From: Aestuariicoccus sp032586235
GTDB taxonomy: Bacteria > Pseudomonadota > Alphaproteobacteria > Rhodobacterales > Rhodobacteraceae
Direction of reading: 5' to 3'
Length of the DNA stretch: 62,706 nt
NCBI RefSeq assembly: GCF_032586235.1
Contig: NZ_JAWHTD010000022.1
Span: 1-62,706 of the forward strand
Each line of letters begins with the position of its first letter. Within the stretch, counting starts at the first letter, position 1. Under the pieces are notes generated by a model. That model was not told the origin of the DNA and did not search any database. It saw only the letters and a list, made by a program, of their open reading frames with translations. This document shows positions 20,001-28,907 of this stretch, piece after piece. The position numbers and the translations under genes are program-made.

Positions 20001-20666
20001 TTACTCTATGACAGGATAGAAAGGCTTTCCCCAATCCTGGTCTGGATTATCCATCATCAGATCGACGAAGACGGGCAGCAGGAATGCCAGGATGGCTGCG
20101 CCATCTCGGACTTGCGCTCGATTTACACCGCTATTCCACGTCGAGCCACCGTGAATCATTTGATTGCGCAAGACATACAGTCGATCGAAAACAAAACTCA
20201 GTACACGCGCAGTGTCTCCCGCCTGAAAAGCCTGAGCGAATGATTTGGCGGATGCCTTGAAGCGTTCTTCCCAGTCTTCATACCCATCAATACCATTGTG
20301 ATACTGCCAGAACGGATTGAAAACGAACCGGTTGTCCATGAGCAGGCGGACAGGGCCGGTGAACCTTTGCCACAAGGCCTTGTAGATCCTCCTCTCGTTG
20401 TCCAGCGCGACCAGCTTGCCGAAGAAATCCAGAAAGGCCGCGCGTTCACCTGGTGCGATCGACTGGAACTCCCGCTCATCGGCATAGGCCGCATTGAAGG
20501 CGATCCAGAGAAACAGAAAGCGTGCGTCGTCATCCCCGTCACATGCTTCGGATCTGCCGACCCAACTGATCGCGCGATGTACCCGTAGTCCCATTGTCTC
20601 CGGGAATCCGGCGCGAATAGCCCGCTGCTTTTCTTTGAGAACACTGAATTCCAAGTTGCCGTCCAT
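20001..20666 (-). CDS. HEPN-domain protein, possible RNase
   Basis: I place the start at ATG 20666 because GGAGG lies six bases before it, giving 221 residues; a longer reading is unsupported. The protein is mostly helical and carries RNQMIH at 167-172, an R-x4-H motif typical of HEPN RNases, followed by HGGSTWNSG as seen in Apea-like HEPN proteins. HEPN proteins often act as RNA-cutting effectors in defence. It lies 25 bases downstream of the WYL regulator in the same direction, so they probably share a message, and it converges with yhaN. Function is inferred from the motif only. Confidence 0.65.
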   Translation of the reverse strand: MDGNLEFSVLKEKQRAIRAGFPETMGLRVHRAISWVGRSEACDGDDDARFLFLWIAFNAAYADEREFQSIAPGERAAFLDFFGKLVALDNERRIYKALWQRFTGPVRLLMDNRFVFNPFWQYHNGIDGYEDWEERFKASAKSFAQAFQAGDTARVLSFVFDRLYVLRNQMIHGGSTWNSGVNRAQVRDGAAILAFLLPVFVDLMMDNPDQDWGKPFYPVIE

Positions 20667-20691
20667 CAAATACCTCCGTTGAAAATTGCTT

Positions 20692-21672
20692 CTATGGCAT
20701 CGCCGCAAAATCGGACCGCCGATAGCCTTCCACCATTTTCCGCAAGGCCACGGGCGCAACGACCTCGACCTTGTCGCCCCATTGGTAGAGGTGCCAGGCC
20801 ATCTCGAGCCATCCAGCTGCGTGGAAGCGAATAATCAGGCTGCCGTCATCTTGCGGCTCCAGGATTTGATCGGGATGAAACCTGAAACCTGCTGCGTGGT
20901 TGGTGGCTTCCGGCGAAAAACGCCAGACGACCTCGCCATACTGTTCCGGGTCCTGCCAAACACCGAAGGACTTGGCGGCATAGCCAGCAATGGTAAACCC
21001 TTCCTTTAGCGCAAAGCTCTCATCGAGCGCTGTTGCCTCTCGGATGAGATCAATCCTGAAGTTTCGCACCTCATCGGCCTTGGCTGGATCACGTGCAGCA
21101 AGATAGGTGCGATGGCCCAGCAGCACGCCGTGCGGCTCGAGAATGCGCGTTGAAGCGTCTTCATTGTAGCGCACGCGTAGCTGAAAGGGCCCGCGCAGCG
21201 CCTCGATGATCGCATCCAGGATGTTGGGGGAAACGCTGACGCGCGGCCCAGGTCGCGTCACCTGGCCCATGGCCGTCAGAACCGCCTCTGCATCAGTCTC
21301 AACGCGGGCTGCGTTTCGCGAGGACAGTCGGGAGAGCAGCCCCTCACGAATATCAGTAAGGGCCTGCGCATGCCGCAAACGCCCATCGGCCTCGGCGCTG
21401 CGCGCCGCGATCTCCAGAGCTTCGACCCCGGTCTCGTGGCGAAGTTGCAGCCGATCAAGATGTGGGTCGGTCAAGCGCCAGCGGCGTTTTCTATCTTCGC
21501 CGTCCTCAGCAATGACATTTCCGAACGTAGTTTCCAGCGCATCGGTCATACGCTGAGCAGTTCGGTGTGACACCTCGAACTCGGCGCAAATATCCTCGAG
21601 GCTAATGCCGCGTCGTCGAGCCGCCGCCAGCTGTGCGAGGCGGATCAGATCCTGGGCTTTCGAGAAAGACAT
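20692..21672 (-). CDS. WYL-domain transcriptional regulator (module 1)
   Basis: 326 residues from ATG 21672 (MSFSKAQDL). The N-terminal HTH spans about 10-50 (ISLEDICAEFEVSHRTAQRM). A WYL-like domain follows with HGVLLGHRTYLAARD, and a C-terminal extension ends WHLYQWGDKVEVVAP. It is a clear paralogue of the regulator at 41107, sharing SKAxDLxR, HRTAQRM, YLYQWGD-type and RRSDFAA-type blocks over the whole length. An operator-like palindrome sits 19 bases upstream, suggesting autoregulation, and two further copies precede yhaO and the nuclease-methyltransferase gene. I infer a repressor that responds to a nucleic-acid signal, as known for some WYL proteins. Confidence 0.85.
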   Translation of the reverse strand: MSFSKAQDLIRLAQLAAARRRGISLEDICAEFEVSHRTAQRMTDALETTFGNVIAEDGEDRKRRWRLTDPHLDRLQLRHETGVEALEIAARSAEADGRLRHAQALTDIREGLLSRLSSRNAARVETDAEAVLTAMGQVTRPGPRVSVSPNILDAIIEALRGPFQLRVRYNEDASTRILEPHGVLLGHRTYLAARDPAKADEVRNFRIDLIREATALDESFALKEGFTIAGYAAKSFGVWQDPEQYGEVVWRFSPEATNHAAGFRFHPDQILEPQDDGSLIIRFHAAGWLEMAWHLYQWGDKVEVVAPVALRKMVEGYRRSDFAAMP

Positions 21673-21690
21673 AAGCGCACCGAACAAGCC

Positions 21691-21709
21691 TGTCAGAGTT
21701 TGACACCCT
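21691..21709 (+). promoter_or_regulatory. WYL-type operator between the WYL gene and + strand ORFs
   Basis: TGTCAGAGTTTGACACCCT differs from the site at 15111 by two bases. It is 19 bases upstream of the WYL ATG on the minus strand; its CACCCT end points toward the + strand genes, as at 15111 and 22167. It could control both directions. Confidence 0.6.
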
Positions 21710-21870
21710 AGCAGGTTACGTTTGCTCTGGTGTCCTGTCGAGCTGATTCCCTGAGTGGATTGTTAACCGCTCAGCAAGCTGGGATTTCCGGCGGGCGCAT
21801 CGTGAAGTGAAAGGAGTTATTAACGGCCGGACAGGTAATCAGGATTGAACGGGTCTCCCCGCGCGCAGGA

Positions 21871-22086
21871 ATGGTCGAAGAGCCGCAGTTCACGGCGAAG
21901 GGCTACAAACTTGGCGATCCGGCCCACGGACAGCGGAAGCATCACGCGGAGCACGCGGTCTATGTGAAGACACTGGACGCCGCAGCGGCGCTGATCGAAA
22001 GGGGCTTTTCGCTGTGGATGGGGTCGCAAGGAAAGCGGGCCTCTCTGATATCACCGGAAAGCTTGCGCATTGTGAGAGCTTCCTGA
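21871..22086 (+). CDS. Small hypothetical protein
   Basis: 71 residues with a coherent, protein-like composition: KGYKLGDPAHGQRKHHAEHAV, then VKTLDAAAALIERGFSLWM, then GKRASLISPESLRIV. It resembles small hypothetical proteins I have seen in Rhizobiales and Rhodobacterales, but I cannot name a family. The ribosome site is weak: AGGA touches the ATG, and the better AAGGAG at 21811-21816 is not followed by a normal start codon. The 5' end may therefore have been lost or altered. It lies between two WYL-type operators. Confidence 0.4.
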   Translation: MVEEPQFTAKGYKLGDPAHGQRKHHAEHAVYVKTLDAAAALIERGFSLWMGSQGKRASLISPESLRIVRAS

Positions 22087-22166
22087 GCGTTCCCGGACAC
22101 GGCCTTTCTATTCTGCATATTCCTGTTGAACATCCATCGCAAAACAAGGCGGCTCAGGATTACGTG

Positions 22167-22185
22167 TGACAAATGTTGACACCCT
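22167..22185 (+). promoter_or_regulatory. WYL-type operator before nuclease-methyltransferase gene
   Basis: TGACAAATGTTGACACCCT shares the TTGACACCCT half with the sites at 15111 and 21691, and its other half TGACAA is nearly complementary. It lies about 80 bases before the ATG at 22264, in the same orientation as the gene. Confidence 0.55.
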
Positions 22186-22263
22186 TTCCGGTTGAGGACC
22201 AAGCTGCGAGCAAGCGATTAGCCTGCTTTAGATCGCATACTGTTTTTTTGATTGAAGGAAACC

Positions 22264-23337
22264 ATGCGGGAATTTGATGGAAACATCCTTTTTTCAGCGA
22301 CTGACCTGATGCGGTTCATGGGTTGCTCCCATGCAACCCGCCTTGATTTGTTGCGCATGCGAGGCGAGGGGCCAGAGCCAAGCGAAGATACCGAGGATGC
22401 CGCTCTACTGCAAAAGCAGGGGGATGCGCATGAAGCGGCCCATCTGGAAAAGCTGAAGGCGTCCGGGCGTGGTGTCATTGAGATTGAGCGTGGTGATCTG
22501 GCAAGAAATTCGGACGAGACACGAGCCGCTCTGGCCACTGGAGCGGACATTGTTTTTCAGGGTGCGTTTCTTTCTGGCAACTGGGGTGGATGGTCTGACT
22601 TTCTGGAACGGGTGGAGTCCCGCTCGGCCCTCGGCCCGTTCAGCTATGAGGTGGCTGACACCAAGCTCAAACGCCGCCCACATCCGATTGACACTAAATC
22701 GCCGCCCCTGGAATGCTGCGGTAGTACCGATACACAGGCGCCTTCGATGATTGATTTTTACGACACCAATGCCGAGCAATTCTTGAACGATACCCGCCAC
22801 GTCGACATGTCGGCGCTGCGCGAGAGATTTATCGCTGAACTTCCGCAAGATGCTGCCGACACGGTGCGCATCCTTGACGCAGGGACCGGATCGGGCCGTG
22901 ACGCGCGAGCCTTCCACCGCGCTGGATATCAGGTGGCCGCCTTCGACGCCTCGCCCACCATGGTGAAAGCATCTGCGGATTTTGCCGGGCTTCCTGTGCA
23001 GCAAATGCGGTTCGAAGACTTCTCCTGGGACCACTCGTTCGAGGGGATATGGGCCTGTGCTTCGTTACTTCACCTCGCGCGAAAGGACCTGCCCTTTGTC
23101 ATGCGCCGCCTCGCCGACCACATGGTCACAGACGGCATTCTTTACGCGTCCTTCAAGCTCGGCTCCGGCGACCGGCAAAAGGACGGACGACTTTTCACCG
23201 ACATGACCGAAGAATCTTTGTCGGCGCTCCTGGACGAAAGCCCCGCTCTGCGGCAGGTTGAAATCTGGCGGACCAACGATCGCCGCCCTGATAAAAAAGA
23301 AGATATTTGGCTCAATGCCTTGCTGAGAAAATCCTGA
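22264..23337 (+). CDS. Truncated RecB-like nuclease fused to SAM methyltransferase
   Basis: Start ATG 22264 has GAAGGAA just upstream; 357 residues. Residues 1-137 match the N-terminal half of TM0106-type RecB-like nucleases: FSATDLMRFMGCSHATRLD, GDAHEAAHL, GGWSDFLERV with D112, and YEVADTKLKR with E129, D132 and K134. The rest of that nuclease, including the usual Q-x3-Y helix, is absent. After a linker of about 25 residues a complete class I methyltransferase begins at M162 (MIDFYDTNAEQFL), with motif I LDAGTGSGRD at 204-213. It stops four bases before the helicase gene. Either a deletion joined two genes or this is a genuine two-domain protein. The methyltransferase substrate is unknown. 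Confidence 0.75.
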   Translation: MREFDGNILFSATDLMRFMGCSHATRLDLLRMRGEGPEPSEDTEDAALLQKQGDAHEAAHLEKLKASGRGVIEIERGDLARNSDETRAALATGADIVFQGAFLSGNWGGWSDFLERVESRSALGPFSYEVADTKLKRRPHPIDTKSPPLECCGSTDTQAPSMIDFYDTNAEQFLNDTRHVDMSALRERFIAELPQDAADTVRILDAGTGSGRDARAFHRAGYQVAAFDASPTMVKASADFAGLPVQQMRFEDFSWDHSFEGIWACASLLHLARKDLPFVMRRLADHMVTDGILYASFKLGSGDRQKDGRLFTDMTEESLSALLDESPALRQVEIWRTNDRRPDKKEDIWLNALLRKS

Positions 23338-23340
23338 CGC

Positions 23341-26300
23341 GTGCCCGCTGAAATTTCCGCCACCGCCCTATGTCCGTTTTGCGCCCCGATCATGGATACC
23401 GTGATCGAATGCGATGCCCAGGTTATCCTGATCCGGAATGGCGCAGGCCTTGTCCTCGCACCGCGCCGGCACGTGAAGCGCTGGCGTGATCTGACCGAGG
23501 CGGAGCAGATTGCTCTCATGGCGCGCGTCACGCCGGCGCAGAAGCTTTTGGAAGCGGATGAGGGCCAGGCCCCGGTCGCCCTCATTGAGACGGAACCGCA
23601 TTTCCATCTCCGCTTGGAAGCGCCCGCCACCGCAATCGGCCCCATACCCGGCGCGCCACATGACAGCCCGCTGATTTCAGGGGGCGACGACGCCCTACAC
23701 GCTCATCTGCGCCCCTTGATCGACCAAGCGCACTCCGTCGATTTGGCAGTCTCCTTCCTCATGACTTCGGGTGCTCGGTTGGTCCTGCCGCATCTACGCG
23801 ACCTGCTGCAGCGTGGCGGACGGCTGCGGCTGCTCACCGGAGACTACTTGGACGTCACGGAGCCGACGGCTCTGCGCCTGATGCAGGATCTCGAACACGA
23901 CCGGCACCTCTACATATTTCAGGCAGACCGCATTCCGTTTCACCCCAAGGCCTGGATGTTTTCCTTTGCGGACGGCGCAGGTGCCCTGATCATTGGATCA
24001 TCGAACCTGTCGCGGTCCGCTCTGACCGAAAGTGTCGAATGGAACCTGCGCCATTTCGACCGATCCGACTCCCTACGACTGACAAATGCCCGCGCAGCCT
24101 TCGAAAACCTCCTGGCCCGGCCGGAGGTCACCGAACTCACTCCCGACTGGATTGATAGCTACGAGGCCCGCCGGATCGCGCCATTGCCTATGCAATCCGG
24201 CGTTCAAGCGGAAACACCCGAAGACACTCCTAAGCCGCACGCTATCCAGAAAGAGGCACTCCACGCCCTCGCTGCGACACGCGCCAAAGGCTATCGCGCC
24301 GGGCTAGTCGTTCTGGCAACCGGCCTCGGCAAAACTTTCCTTGCCGCATTCGACAGCCAGCCAGCGGCACGCGTCCTGTTCGTCGCCCATCGCGAAGAAA
24401 TCCTGACGCAAGCCATGGCCGCCTTCCGCGCCATCCGCCCCAAAGCGCGGCTGGGGCGTTTTGGCGGTGGCGAAAAAGACTTCGATGCCGACGTTCTCTT
24501 TGCCTCGATCCAAACGCTTTCTCGCGCGCAGAACCTGAACCGCTTTGCGCCTGATGCTTTCGACTACATCGTCGTGGATGAATTCCACCACGCCGCCGCC
24601 ACGACCTATCGCAGGATCATCGATCACTTCACCCCGCAATTCCTGCTGGGCCTGACGGCAACACCAGACCGCAGTGATGGCGGCGATCTGCTCGGGCTGT
24701 GCGAGGAAAACCTCGTTTACGAATGTGATCTCTGGTCCGGCATAGATCGCGAATTGCTGTCTACTTTCAAGTATTTCGGCGTCCCTGATCCGGTGGAATA
24801 CGCGCAGATTCCATGGCGCAGCGGCAAATTCGATGAGGCCGCCCTGACCGAAGCCGTCGCCACGACGGCACGGGCTGAAAACGCATTGGATCAACTGGCG
24901 CGGCGCGGCGGCAGGAAGGCTATTGGCTTTTGCGTATCACGCCGCCACGCGGATTTCATGGCTGAGTTCTCGCAGGCACGCGGCTTGCGCGCCGTGGCTG
25001 TCCACTCTGGCGAAACCTCTGCACCCCGCGCCAGCGCATTACAGGCGCTCGAGGATGGAGATCTCGACATCGTCTACGCGGTCGACATGTTCAACGAAGG
25101 CGTCGATATTCCCTCCATCGACACCGTGTTGATGCTGCGTCCGACCGAAAGCCCAGTGATCTGGTTGCAGCAACTTGGTCGAGGCCTGCGGCGCGCTGCT
25201 GAGAAAACACATCTGGCCGTGATCGACTACATCGGCAACCACCGCATCTTCCTGACCAAAGCCAGAACCCTGTTGCGCATCGGAGCAGGCGAAGGCGCGC
25301 TTCGGATCGCCCTAGAAAAACTCGAGAGTCACGAGATCAGTTTTCCGGCAGGCTGCGAGGTCACCTACGAACTCGAAGCCCTCGACATCCTCAAGTCGCT
25401 GATCCGGCAGCCGCGCGACGGCGAAGAAGTGACAGCCTTCTACCGCGATTTCCGCGACCGGAACGGGGTGCGACCGACGGCCTCAGAGGTTCAACACGCG
25501 GGATACAATCCTGGTCGAACCGGCCACGCCGGCTGGCTGGGCTTCGTCAACGACATGGGCGACATGACAGGCGACATACAGTCCGCCTGGACCGCACACA
25601 AAGGCCTCCTGGACGAAATTGAGACCACGCGCATGACGCGCAGCTACAAGATGCTGGCCCTGCGCGGCATGATCGAGGGAGGCGCATTCCCGGGCCGCAT
25701 CGCCGTTGCAGACCTCGCCGAACGCGTCGCTAGGCTCGCCCGGCGCAACCCGGAAATCAAGAAGGACCTCAGCGTCGACCCGGATGACACCGCAGCAATT
25801 TCAGGTTTGCTGACGAAGTTCCCGTTGAAATTGCTTGGCGAAACCGACTGGTTCCGCCTTGGTCCAGGCACCTTCGAGACGACAATTGACCGAAGCCATG
25901 ATGCTCACTTGTCTGAACTGGCGTCAGAACTGGTTGATTGGCGTCTGCTGCGGCATTTCCAGACCCGCAGTGTAGGCTACGATCAACTGGACACGCCTCA
26001 CTTCGCCGAAGCGGCTGAGCCCCCCGGCAGCCGCCCCACGCCGCCCGTTTTGGGTCCCAAGATCTGGGAGGAATACCAACGCGACCGTATCCCGCCTCTC
26101 TTCGGCGCTGTATTCAATACTGGGTCATGGAACTCCGGGATCATTGTGATCAAGGACGTCAAGGCCATGATCCTGCTCGTCACAATGGACAAAAGCAGCA
26201 TGTCGGTCGGCGATCACTACGCTGACGAATTCGTGAGCCCGACCCGCTTTGTCTGGCAGACCCAAACGAGCACACGTCGCAGCAGCAGCCGCGGGAAGAT

Positions 26301-26499
26301 CATTTCAGGTGAAGAGCCTGGATGGACAGTTCACTTGTTCGTCAGGAAATCGAAACTGCGCGATGGCCGCGCCGCCCCCTTCCGCTACGCCGGCCCCGTC
26401 GGTTTTGCGGGTTGGGAAGGCGAAGCCCCGATCACTGTTCAATGGGATCTCGCCAAACCCTTGCCCGACGCCTTGAGACCGTTGTTTGGGTTGGAATGA
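23341..26499 (+). CDS. HIT-PLD nuclease-SF2 helicase-DUF3427 protein
   Basis: 1052 residues, four parts. A HIT-like domain (about 10-95) has CPFC and a degenerate histidine triad, HFHLR at 88-92. A phospholipase D-type nuclease half-site has H201-x-K203 and GSSN at 219-222. An SF2 helicase follows with Walker A TGLGKT near 327-332, DEFH at 413-416, TATP at 439-442 and QQLGRGLRR. The long C-terminus corresponds to DUF3427. Proteins of this layout occur in defence islands, often next to a methyltransferase of the type just upstream, and presumably unwind and cut foreign DNA. It starts with GTG right after the previous stop with no strong ribosome site, indicating coupling. Confidence 0.82.
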   Translation: MPAEISATALCPFCAPIMDTVIECDAQVILIRNGAGLVLAPRRHVKRWRDLTEAEQIALMARVTPAQKLLEADEGQAPVALIETEPHFHLRLEAPATAIGPIPGAPHDSPLISGGDDALHAHLRPLIDQAHSVDLAVSFLMTSGARLVLPHLRDLLQRGGRLRLLTGDYLDVTEPTALRLMQDLEHDRHLYIFQADRIPFHPKAWMFSFADGAGALIIGSSNLSRSALTESVEWNLRHFDRSDSLRLTNARAAFENLLARPEVTELTPDWIDSYEARRIAPLPMQSGVQAETPEDTPKPHAIQKEALHALAATRAKGYRAGLVVLATGLGKTFLAAFDSQPAARVLFVAHREEILTQAMAAFRAIRPKARLGRFGGGEKDFDADVLFASIQTLSRAQNLNRFAPDAFDYIVVDEFHHAAATTYRRIIDHFTPQFLLGLTATPDRSDGGDLLGLCEENLVYECDLWSGIDRELLSTFKYFGVPDPVEYAQIPWRSGKFDEAALTEAVATTARAENALDQLARRGGRKAIGFCVSRRHADFMAEFSQARGLRAVAVHSGETSAPRASALQALEDGDLDIVYAVDMFNEGVDIPSIDTVLMLRPTESPVIWLQQLGRGLRRAAEKTHLAVIDYIGNHRIFLTKARTLLRIGAGEGALRIALEKLESHEISFPAGCEVTYELEALDILKSLIRQPRDGEEVTAFYRDFRDRNGVRPTASEVQHAGYNPGRTGHAGWLGFVNDMGDMTGDIQSAWTAHKGLLDEIETTRMTRSYKMLALRGMIEGGAFPGRIAVADLAERVARLARRNPEIKKDLSVDPDDTAAISGLLTKFPLKLLGETDWFRLGPGTFETTIDRSHDAHLSELASELVDWRLLRHFQTRSVGYDQLDTPHFAEAAEPPGSRPTPPVLGPKIWEEYQRDRIPPLFGAVFNTGSWNSGIIVIKDVKAMILLVTMDKSSMSVGDHYADEFVSPTRFVWQTQTSTRRSSSRGKIISGEEPGWTVHLFVRKSKLRDGRAAPFRYAGPVGFAGWEGEAPITVQWDLAKPLPDALRPLFGLE

Positions 26500-26842
26500 A
26501 GACTTTCTTCCACGATGCCCGCAATGCAAAGGGCGGGAAGCGGAAGTTCGCTGCTTCTTCCACGAATGTCAGCTTTGGTATGTTCTGATTGTGATCTCTA
26601 CCGACCGAATTCCGCGGACGGTAGGGATGCCCTTCGACAACTAGTCCTCGATTGCTTGCCGCGTGACGATCGGACGGATGCTTCCCCTCATAACGACGCA
26701 GTTTTTGCCATTATATATGAATAGCTTACCGTGCCATCCTGTCGGCTGGCGCTGGCTGTCTGGACAATTCAGCTTATGTCGCCTGCTGAGGTTCAACTGA
26801 TCCGGATTTTGACTATGCGTTTCGTGGCCGAACACCTCGACC
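26500..26842. other. Non-coding spacer
   Basis: About 340 bases between the helicase gene and the IS6 remnant. Short ORFs are present but none has recognisable content. Nothing else seen. Confidence 0.45.
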
Positions 26843-27051
26843 GGTGTTGTCAGAGGGATTTCGGTTGAGACGGGCAAGGCGGCCTCGTAGCGTTACAACA
26901 TGAGCAAACCTGACTTGTTCAAGGGCTTTCACAGTAGCCCCGAAATCATCCGGCAGTCGGTGATGTTGTATGTCCGATTTCCGCTCTCAATTCGGAATGT
27001 CGAGGACCTGCTGCACGAGCGCGGCGTCGACATCAGCCACGAGACAGTCAG
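26843..27051 (+). mobile_element. IS6-family element, 5' remnant
   Basis: Starts near GGTGTTGTCA, similar to the left end (GGCACTGTCA) of the complete IS6 element at 59227. It continues with a leader (CGGGCAAGGCGGCCTCGTAG) alike to the one before the intact transposase. Coding sequence from ATG 26900 reads MSKPDLFKGFHSSPEI, then VMLYVRFPLSIRNVEDLLHE, then SHETVR. It breaks off after ETVR, where the intact copy continues FWWHRFGP. The catalytic core is missing, so it is inactive. Confidence 0.7.
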
Positions 27052-27179
27052 GTACCAACGACAAATCCCCCGTCGATGGTGGTGGCGACGCTGATTCACG
27101 CAGTGAATCCCTCACCCGATTTGTGCAACAAGGCCCTTGAGCGTTGCGGAGAGCCTGCCAAGGAACCACCTGCTTTGGG

Positions 27180-28907
27180 TCAATCTTCAAAACAGGAGGG
27201 AATTTTCTCTATATCAGGTAAACTGCTACCAGAAATATCAAGGCGCAGATTTGCATTGCGGCGCGCGGAAGTTTCTCGCCAGTCAATCACCTGAAAGTCA
27301 TCGCGACTTTCATATAGAGCTAAATTGAATGGGAAATTTAGTGTTTTCTGCGGGCCAGCTGTGTTCGGTATAGCATCGAAAAATTCATCCTCCTTAATGA
27401 GAATTGATCGCCCAAACATGCGATCTCTAAAAATTCTTCTATCTTGAATTAGGGCCATGTGTATCGTGATTGGCTCTTTTCTGTTGATTTTAAGGTTTTT
27501 GAGGTTGGTGGGCGATTGCAATGAAAACTCGACTTCAACTGTTGAAGTATTTCTTTCGAGTGTGACCGTCTGATCTCCGAGCGTTAGCCGTCCATCTAAA
27601 TCCCTGTACCCAAGATAATCGCTTGGAAAGTTGCCGCTGAGCTGGATCTGTTTTATTTCGATACCATATCCGTGCATCTCGAGATTCTTGTCGATTTCCA
27701 TCACTAAGGGAGCGAGGATTGTCGCTGCGGAGTCCTTCCTGTTTCGAAGTTCTTCAAGGGTTCTCCTATACTCTTCGATCGCGGATGACGTCCGAGTGCG
27801 AAGGTCATCTTGGAACACGCCGTATCCGGTGAGAAGAGCATTTGATTGTTGACACAAGGCGACGGTTTCCGGATCGGATAGCTGTTTCAGGGTAAATTCC
27901 GCCAGTGCTTTCTTGGCCCCTTCATCCATTGCGACGGCTCTCTTCTTGAGTGCTTCCTTCAGTTTTTGCGTTCTGAAATCCTTGTCGTCATCAACAAGTT
28001 CATTGAGATCTTTCTCAAACTCATCTCGGGTCATTTGCTCGTCGAGCTGGATGGCTGCAGCGTCCACCGTGAACCATACAGCGGCAGCGCCGACCACTGC
28101 ACATACGGCTGCTCCAGGACCCGCCCATGAACATAAAGCCGCACCAGACCCTGCCCCTACAAGTGCACCGCCGCCCTTGGTGGCTTGTTTTGCTGCAACT
28201 TTTGCGGCAACTTTTAGGCCTAGTTTACTGGCAATGGTTTTCGAAGCAATTTTCAAGGACGCTCCTGCAGTGACAGCCACTGCGGTCGTAGCAATCGGTG
28301 CCGTAAGCATGAGCCGTTCGCGCGTGTCAGTTATGACCATGTCGCTCAATGGACCAATCGGCAGGCCTTCTTGGTCGGCTTCAAAAAGCTCAGCAATTTG
28401 AGCATCCAGCGCGGCTTCGAAAGCTGTCTCAAACTTTTCGTCGACGTTCGAGGCGACATCGTTCAAACGCTCGCTTAATCCATCAAACAATCTGTCGTGG
28501 ATCCGGTCGGCCATTATCCCACGGGCAGCTTGAGTAAGTTCAATGTACTGCCCGGGCACCGAGTAGTGGAAATCTGCATAGGGCGCGATCGCGTCATCGA
28601 CAGGTTTATACGCTTCCTCAACCAATTTTTCTATATCTGGCAAGACTACGTCGAGCGCTTCCTTCGATGCACCTAGTAGGATCTTCTCAAGAAAGGTCGT
28701 AGGAAGCTCGGGATCGCTATTGTTGGTGAGTTCTTCTGAACCAGTATCATCCTTTACCGGCTGCATGACAGCCAGAACGGTAAGCGCCAGGCTAGCTATT
28801 GCGAAAACAATGATGGTTCCCCAAAACAGGTGCCCGACGGTATAGCGTACCGTCGATGCCATTGGGGTGATGTTTTTTTTCTTGAAATTTTCGGTGGGCT
28901 CACTCAT
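27180..28907 (-). CDS. Membrane-anchored protein of unknown function
   Basis: 575 residues. A single strong N-terminal membrane segment lies at about 25-48 (HLFWGTIIVFAIASLALTVL). A second, glycine/alanine-rich hydrophobic stretch at about 195-275 (ALVGAGSGAALCSW, AAVCAVVGAAAVWF) could be a membrane hairpin. Between and after these are charged helical regions, with acidic runs such as ELVDDDKD. The start overlaps the upstream membrane-protein gene by four bases, so the two form an operon. I do not recognise a family. Base composition is lower in GC than the flanking genes, a sign of transfer. Lying in a defence island, it may be a membrane effector, but this is only a guess. Confidence 0.65.
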   Translation of the reverse strand: MSEPTENFKKKNITPMASTVRYTVGHLFWGTIIVFAIASLALTVLAVMQPVKDDTGSEELTNNSDPELPTTFLEKILLGASKEALDVVLPDIEKLVEEAYKPVDDAIAPYADFHYSVPGQYIELTQAARGIMADRIHDRLFDGLSERLNDVASNVDEKFETAFEAALDAQIAELFEADQEGLPIGPLSDMVITDTRERLMLTAPIATTAVAVTAGASLKIASKTIASKLGLKVAAKVAAKQATKGGGALVGAGSGAALCSWAGPGAAVCAVVGAAAVWFTVDAAAIQLDEQMTRDEFEKDLNELVDDDKDFRTQKLKEALKKRAVAMDEGAKKALAEFTLKQLSDPETVALCQQSNALLTGYGVFQDDLRTRTSSAIEEYRRTLEELRNRKDSAATILAPLVMEIDKNLEMHGYGIEIKQIQLSGNFPSDYLGYRDLDGRLTLGDQTVTLERNTSTVEVEFSLQSPTNLKNLKINRKEPITIHMALIQDRRIFRDRMFGRSILIKEDEFFDAIPNTAGPQKTLNFPFNLALYESRDDFQVIDWRETSARRNANLRLDISGSSLPDIEKIPSCFED

